Source: Batkoa obscura
Lineage: Eukaryota > Entomophthoromycota > Entomophthoromycetes > Entomophthorales > Batkoaceae
DNA: 64,000 nt
Direction of reading: 5' to 3'
NCBI GenBank assembly: GCA_030770535.1
Contig: JASVEC010000031.1
Location: 248,001-312,000 of the forward strand
A model generated the notes under the pieces. That model worked only from the letters and a program-made list of their open reading frames with translations. It searched no databases and was not told the DNA's origin. The translations under genes and the position numbers were made by a program. The number at the start of each line of letters is the position of its first letter. Position 1 is the stretch's first letter. Below are positions 58,361 to 64,000 of the stretch, piece after piece.

Positions 58361-60001
58361 ATGGCAATTAGACTATCCGAAGAAGAAAACAAATCCTCAA
58401 AAACACCAGTACCATGGAGTCAATTGATTATTATATTATTGGTTCGCTTAGCTGAACCTATCAGTTTTACCATCTTATTTCCATTTATTTATTATGTAAG
58501 GACAACTACTATTAATGATAAGTGTATTAACAAGATAGTAGTTAGTAGGTGATTTGAATATAGCGGATGGTAAAGAGGATTTGGCTTATTATGCGGGTAT
58601 TATTACAAGTTCGTTTGCCATCTCCCAACTAGTCAGCGGTAAAGCGAGTTATCAATTAGAAAATCATGACTTATTTTTTATAATTAGGGATACATTGGGG
58701 TATATTATCAGATAAAATAGGTAGAAAGCCTGTGATTATATTTGGTTTATTAGGAACTACAATAAGTTTATTTTTATTTGGACTTAGTAAATCTTTATTA
58801 TGGGCTATAGCTAGCCGAAGTTTATGTGGACTACTAAACGGTAATATAGCTGTTATTAAGTCCATGGTTGTTGAAATTACAGATAAAAGTAATCGAGGTA
58901 ATTCAATGATATATTTATGATTAGAATATACTCTCAACTACTTAAGCATACGCATTTTCCTTTCTTCCAATGACATATGGTATCGGCATGATAGTAGGTC
59001 CTCTATTAGGTGGTTATCTATCCAATCCAATAGACAAGTATCCTCATTTGATTAAAAACCCTAAATTGGCCGAATTTTTAATATATTATCCTTATTTTTT
59101 ACCATGTTTTATCTCTTCCTCCCTTTGTTTATTAAGTGCTACCATAGGTGCCTTATTCCTCAAAGAAAGTTTACCTAGAAATTGCAAACAGAACTCCATG
59201 CCTGAAAGAGAAACTTTATTAAATCGCAGTGATTCAAATCCCAATTTTAGAGCTATTGAACCAAGTTGTTCTGACCAAAATATTGCAGCTAATACTTCAA
59301 ATAACGTGATCCCATTAAAGACATGGTTATCTATTACTGTATATAGCGTGATAGGTCTAACAAGGGTTATGAGTACAGAATTAACCCCCTTTTGGGCCTC
59401 TGGAGACAAACGTCATGGAGGATTGGAGTTCGATACAACGCAAGTAGGTAAATTATTATCAGTCGCTGGGCTGCCCTTAATTTTATTCCAAGTTTTCATT
59501 TTTGTTCATCTAAATGATCGATTTGGGTCATTAAAATTACTCAAATTCGGCTTCCTTGGTGCAGCCCCCATTTATTTATTGTTTCCTGCCACTTCATACT
59601 TTTTTGATTTGAATGTGATTGGATATAGTGTTTGGATTTATCTCATTATTCTTGTTACATTAAGAACATTTTTTAATGCTATCCTTATATCTTCAAGCAA
59701 TTTAGCGGTGAGTTTCATTTGTTGTATTTGTTATATATATGTTTATAAGATCTTGATTTAGATCATCGATTCCTGCCCCAGCCACATGCTTGGAAAAGTC
59801 AATGGAATCGCCCAGTCTTTTATATCATTTTCAAGGACTTTAGGACCTTACTTGGTTGGCGTTATATATTCTTGGTCTTTGAAAAATGAAAGTGGCTTTA
59901 TTTTGTTCTACTATCCATTAACTTGGATTGTTATTTCAGTATTTTTAATTGCTGGTCATATTCTTACTCGCAATATAATTCATATGGATTGTTTTAATTG
60001 A
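58361..60001 (+). CDS. Major facilitator superfamily transporter, Ycr023c/ZIFL-like
   Basis: Exons 58361-58495, 58542-58638, 58688-58897, 58947-59707 and 59762-60001 give 480 residues with about twelve membrane spans. The MFS loop 2-3 motif A is present as WGILSDKIGRKPVI. RLAEPISFTILFPFIYY in span 1 and PMTYGIGMIVGPLLGGYLSNP in span 5 are typical of the group that includes plant ZIFL transporters and yeast Ycr023c. The central loop is Ser/Asn-rich (about residues 225-265). The C-terminal half has CPSHMLGKVNGIAQS, the counterpart of the GxxNG motif. Transported substrate unknown. Confidence 0.88.
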
Positions 60002-60349
60002 ATTAATATTTTGTATTAGTATTCAATGGATAGTATTTAGTGTAAAATTAATTATTGCAATAAATTGTTAGAATTTAAATTTTGAATTTATCTAAGCTAT
60101 ATTATTGGGCTTAGCACTGCTATTCACTATTATAAATTTTCAATAAATACATTTGTTAAATATGTATTTATTAATAAACCCTTTGAATGCCAAATCTACT
60201 ATTAATATTTCACTTCAAGTTGACTTCAATCGAGTATTTTTATTAAAATTGAATTTACTTGATTTGCCATATTAAGTCATCAATTTAAAACTCATAAAAT
60301 CCAAGCACCAGTCATTATAACTTCTATTTTTCTTAACTTATTAAATTAA
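60002..60349. other. Intergenic region upstream of RAD3
   Basis: AT-rich; nothing recognised. Confidence 0.5.
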
Positions 60350-63302
60350 ATGAAGTGAGTGCTCAAAAGTCAGAATTAGCCATTCCTAAGATCCATAAAG
60401 AATTAAAACATGAACTTACAATATAAAACTTAGATTTCAAATTGAGGAGTTAACAATTCATTTCCCTTATGATTACATTTACCCAGAGCAATATGCTTAC
60501 ATGTGCGATCTCAAAAAAGCGCTTGATCAAAAAGTAATTTTCTAAAACAAACCATTAATTAAATACTAAAGAAACCAGGGTCATTGTCTTCTAGAGATGC
60601 CTTCAGGGACTGGAAAAACAATCTCATTGTTATCATTGATTATAGCATACCAACAAGTAATTAAATTAAATAAAAAATCAACTTCATTTAACAGTCAAAA
60701 TAGCATCATAAACAGGGCCGTAAATTGGTTTACTGTTCACGAACGGTTCCTGAAATCGAAAAAGCTTTGGAGGAGTTAAAACGCTTGATGGAATATCGCA
60801 AACAGGCCGGTTGTTTAGATGCTAACTTTCTAGGACTTGGTTTAACTTCACGTAAAAATTTATGTTTAAACGAAAAAGTAGCTAGTGAAAAGAGAGGAAA
60901 GATGGTCGACTCTAAGTGTCGTAACTTGACCGCTTCTTGGGTTCGAAATAAAGTGATAGAGAAGAATAAGGGTAATATGTGCACTGATATCGAGGACTTG
61001 TGTCCTTATTATGAGGTGAGTTTTATTCAACTTTATATCCATTTAGGATTTGTGAATTTTATCTCAATAATTTTTAGAACTTACAAGCGAAATTAACTGA
61101 TGGGCAAGATGAAAATGGGATAATTAAATCACCAATAGCATCTGGTATATATACTTTAGAAGATTTAAGAGTAATATGTAAAGAAAAACAACTTTGCCCG
61201 TATTATTTGTCACGTAAATTGATTGGAATAGCCAATGTGATCATTTACAGTTTTCATTATCTACTTGATCCCAAAGTCGCTAACTTAATCTCTAAAGAAT
61301 TACCTCAAAATAGTATTGTTGTATTTGATGAAGCACATAATATTGATAACGTATGTTTGGAGTCTTTGAGTATCGATATAGGTAGACCCACGTTAGAAGC
61401 AAGTTTAAAGAGTGTTAATAAATTAGCTGAAAAGGTACAGGAGATAAAAGCTTCAGATTCTGATAAGCTCCAGTCTGAGTATCAGAAGCTATTGCAAGGC
61501 CTGGAGGAAACTAAGGTTGCCCGAGATGAGGATAGATTGCTTGGAAACCCATTAATACCTGATGAGATCCTTGAGGAAGCGGTACCAGGAAATATCCGTA
61601 AAGCCGAGCACTTTGTTTCCTTTTTGAAGAGATTTATTGAGTATTTGAAGGTAACTAAGTCCTTGCTACTTTTTGTTTTTGTTTATATTGTTAGACTCGA
61701 CTTAGAGTGTTGCATGTGGTGGCTGAAACCCCACGTTCATTTATGCACCATTTAAAAGAAATTACCTATATTGATCAAAGGCCGCTCAAACTTAGCTCTG
61801 AAAGACTAGCGTCATTAGTAAGAACTTTGGAGTTGTCTGACCTAGAAGACTACATTGCGCTACAAAAGGTAGCTGAGTTTGCTACCTTGGTAGCTTCATT
61901 TGATAAAGGTGATTTTTTAATTTAGCTTATAGGAAATTGATATTAATGTAATTTTTAAGGCTTTTTATTAATTTTAGAGCCCTTCGAAACCGACACAGCT
62001 ACCATCCCCAATCCTATACTTCATTTTGTGTACTTTCTTTTACCACTTTAATTTTGTATCAAATTAATATAATATTTTAGCTGTTTGGATGCATCTCTTT
62101 CCATTAAGCCTGTGTTTAAGCGCTTCGACTCAGTGGTAATAACCTCTGGTACGCTCTCTCCCTTAGATATGTACCCAAGAATGTTGAAATTTACAGCGAA
62201 GGTGGAAGCATCTTATTCAATGACTTTAACACGAAATTGTTTCCTACCTACCATCATTACCAGGGGCAGTGACCAAGTGGCTATCTCCTCGAAATTTGAA
62301 GTGAGAAATGATCCAGCAGTAGTTCGAAATTTTGGCAATATATTGATTGAGTATTCAAAGTCAGTGCCAGATGGTATTGTGGCTTTCTTTCCTTCATATC
62401 TTTATATGGAGTCCATTGTTACTTTATGGAATGATATGGTATGTTATCGATTGTTTCATTTATTAATTATTAACATGGTTTAGGGTATCTTAAATGAAGT
62501 GTGGAAAAATAAATTGATCTTTGTAGAAACTCCGGATGCAGCAGAGACCAGTTTAGCATTGGAGAATTATAGAATTGTAAGTTATATCAAAAATACTAAA
62601 GCAGTGACTAATAAAATAGGCATGTAATAATGGCAGGGGAGCAGTACTTTTGTCTGTGGCCCGTGGCAAAGTATCTGAAGGGATCGATTTTGACCATAAT
62701 TATGGTAGAGCAGTACTTATGTTCGGGATCCCTTTCCAGTACACTGAGAGTAGAATTTTAAAGGTATAAAAGATCAACTGTTTGTTATGAAGCTAACTTT
62801 GTTATAGGCCAGATTAGAATACCTTAGAGAAGAACATCAAATTAAAGAAAATGATTATCTTAGTTTTGATGCAATGCGTCATGCAGCTCAATGCGTTGGT
62901 AGAGTTCTTAGGGGTAAAACAGATTATGGATTAATGGTGTTTGTAGATAAAGTAAACTTAATAAGTTGACATAAGTTATAAAGCTAAATATTATAGCGAT
63001 TCGCTCGTAACGACAAGCGTTCAAAACTGCCAAAATGGATCCAGGAGTACATAAATGAGGCATGTGCTAATGTAAGTACGGATATGGCTATAGCAATGGC
63101 AAAGAAATTCTTAAGAGCTATGGCGCAACCCGATACCCAGCACAATGTTCAAGTTGGTGTATCACTTTGGTCCGAACAGGATATTATCGACTTAGTCTCT
63201 AAAATGAAACACAAACGTGAGATTGGGTTTGATAATTCTTTATCACCAACAAAACAGAGTTTGATTGGCTACCATAGTCCAAGCAAAAAAGTAAAAAAAT
63301 AA
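60350..63302 (+). CDS. RAD3: TFIIH helicase Rad3/XPD
   Basis: 5'-3' DNA helicase of TFIIH acting in transcription and nucleotide excision repair. The first coding exon is only ATGAA (60350-60354); exon 2 starts within Lys2 and continues [20 protein letters not shown]. Walker A reads EMPSGTGKT, the DEAH box is [12 protein letters not shown]. The Fe-S cluster cysteines lie in the segments [19 protein letters not shown] and [45 protein letters not shown] and motif [16 protein letters not shown] complete the core. About eleven introns of 45-100 bases. The C-terminal tail ([19 protein letters not shown]) is Lys-rich. Near full length for the family. Confidence 0.96.
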
Positions 63303-64000
63303 ATTATTTTTGTTAAAGCTAAAGTAATAAGTAATTCAAATGATAATACAATATCGATAATAGTGTTAAGTGATACCAGTTTTAATTCTGAGTCTTATTA
63401 TCTACTTTTAATAACCTTCAATTTCATTTATTCAGTGGCTGCTATAAATCTTTAATTTAACTCACCAGCAGATCTAAAGAAAACTTGTTAATCAATTGTT
63501 AAAACCTTTCTTTTAATAGTGGTAATTGATTTTAATTAAAAGCATATTAGATAAATTACTAATATATCAATGTGATAAGGGTTTATTACAGTGTTTAAAA
63601 AGGAAATATATTATATTGTTAATAAATAGGATAAACGAAAAGCCAAATCGATAAGATAACTCTTTTAATGCTACACTATAAAAACAATTTATTATAGTTT
63701 AAAATGAATATATGTGGTAATGTCTTTTTCAATTTCATTTATTTGTCTATTTATTGCTAACAAAAATTTGGAAAAACTAATGACCAAATATTGAAACAAG
63801 CCATTATGTAAAATTTTTAATGTAACTTAAAATGTATAGCTAATAGTTATATTAAATTACATTTTGATATTTGTTTTTTTAAGTTAAATAATAAGGCTAA
63901 ATATTTTAGAGGTTTCATGTACGCAAACACAAAATAATGTTTTAAAAGCTTTTATGAAGTTCATAATCTATCATTTTGTTACTAAATATTATATTATTAT
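63303..64000. other. Intergenic region downstream of RAD3
   Basis: About 700 AT-rich bases to the end of the window, without a recognised feature. Confidence 0.5.

Overview
The window is strongly AT-rich nuclear DNA of a fungus. Genes are short and compact, with many GT-AG introns of about 45-100 bases. The gene set is typically fungal: a PacC/Rim101 pH regulator, Tom5, Vnx1-type antiporter, Rsm22, Trm1, Rad3, RPC40 and proline dehydrogenation enzyme Put2. Rsm22, Tom5 and Put2 imply ordinary respiring mitochondria, which argues against anaerobic chytrids. An NR2C2AP-like protein, a Phafin-like PH-FYVE protein and a complete COP9 subunit 2, together with the extreme AT content, fit an early-diverging (non-Dikarya) fungus better than a yeast. 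I cannot name the species.

Layout. 0-3 kb: a decayed DNA transposon with nested insertions, then a tRNA-Asn. 3.7-14 kb: three paralogous AIG1/FAR-17a-like membrane proteins spread around CSN2, tRNA-Glu and a second, identical, inverted tRNA-Asn. 14-22 kb: mostly gene-poor, holding a Phafin-like gene and the long upstream region of RIM101. 24-26.5 kb: tRNA-Ala and a cluster of small repeats. 26.6-39 kb: a gene-dense block (RSM22, an ABHD11-like hydrolase, ALG14, PUT2, COG1, TRM1). 39-48 kb: a repeat-rich island with inverted half-copies of the same transposon, many miniature elements and a 460-bp LTR-like repeat. 48.4-63.3 kb: a second dense block (VNX1, NR2C2AP-like, TOM5, ELF1, APS1, RPC40, an MFS transporter, RAD3).

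How parts relate. The protein genes are mostly housekeeping and are not a pathway cluster: Golgi trafficking (COG1, APS1), mitochondrial biogenesis (RSM22, TOM5, possibly TRM1), transcription (ELF1, RPC40, RAD3) and ion/pH homeostasis (RIM101, VNX1). The most unusual signal is in the repeats. About 17 copies of a roughly 103-bp miniature element (TGGGGATGT ends, TA flanks) are scattered over the window. Each of its two different ends resembles the corresponding end of the transposase-bearing element, so the miniatures look like its non-autonomous derivatives. The transposase belongs to no family I can name with confidence.

All coordinates of exons come from reading splice sites and frames by eye. 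No alignment or database search was run.
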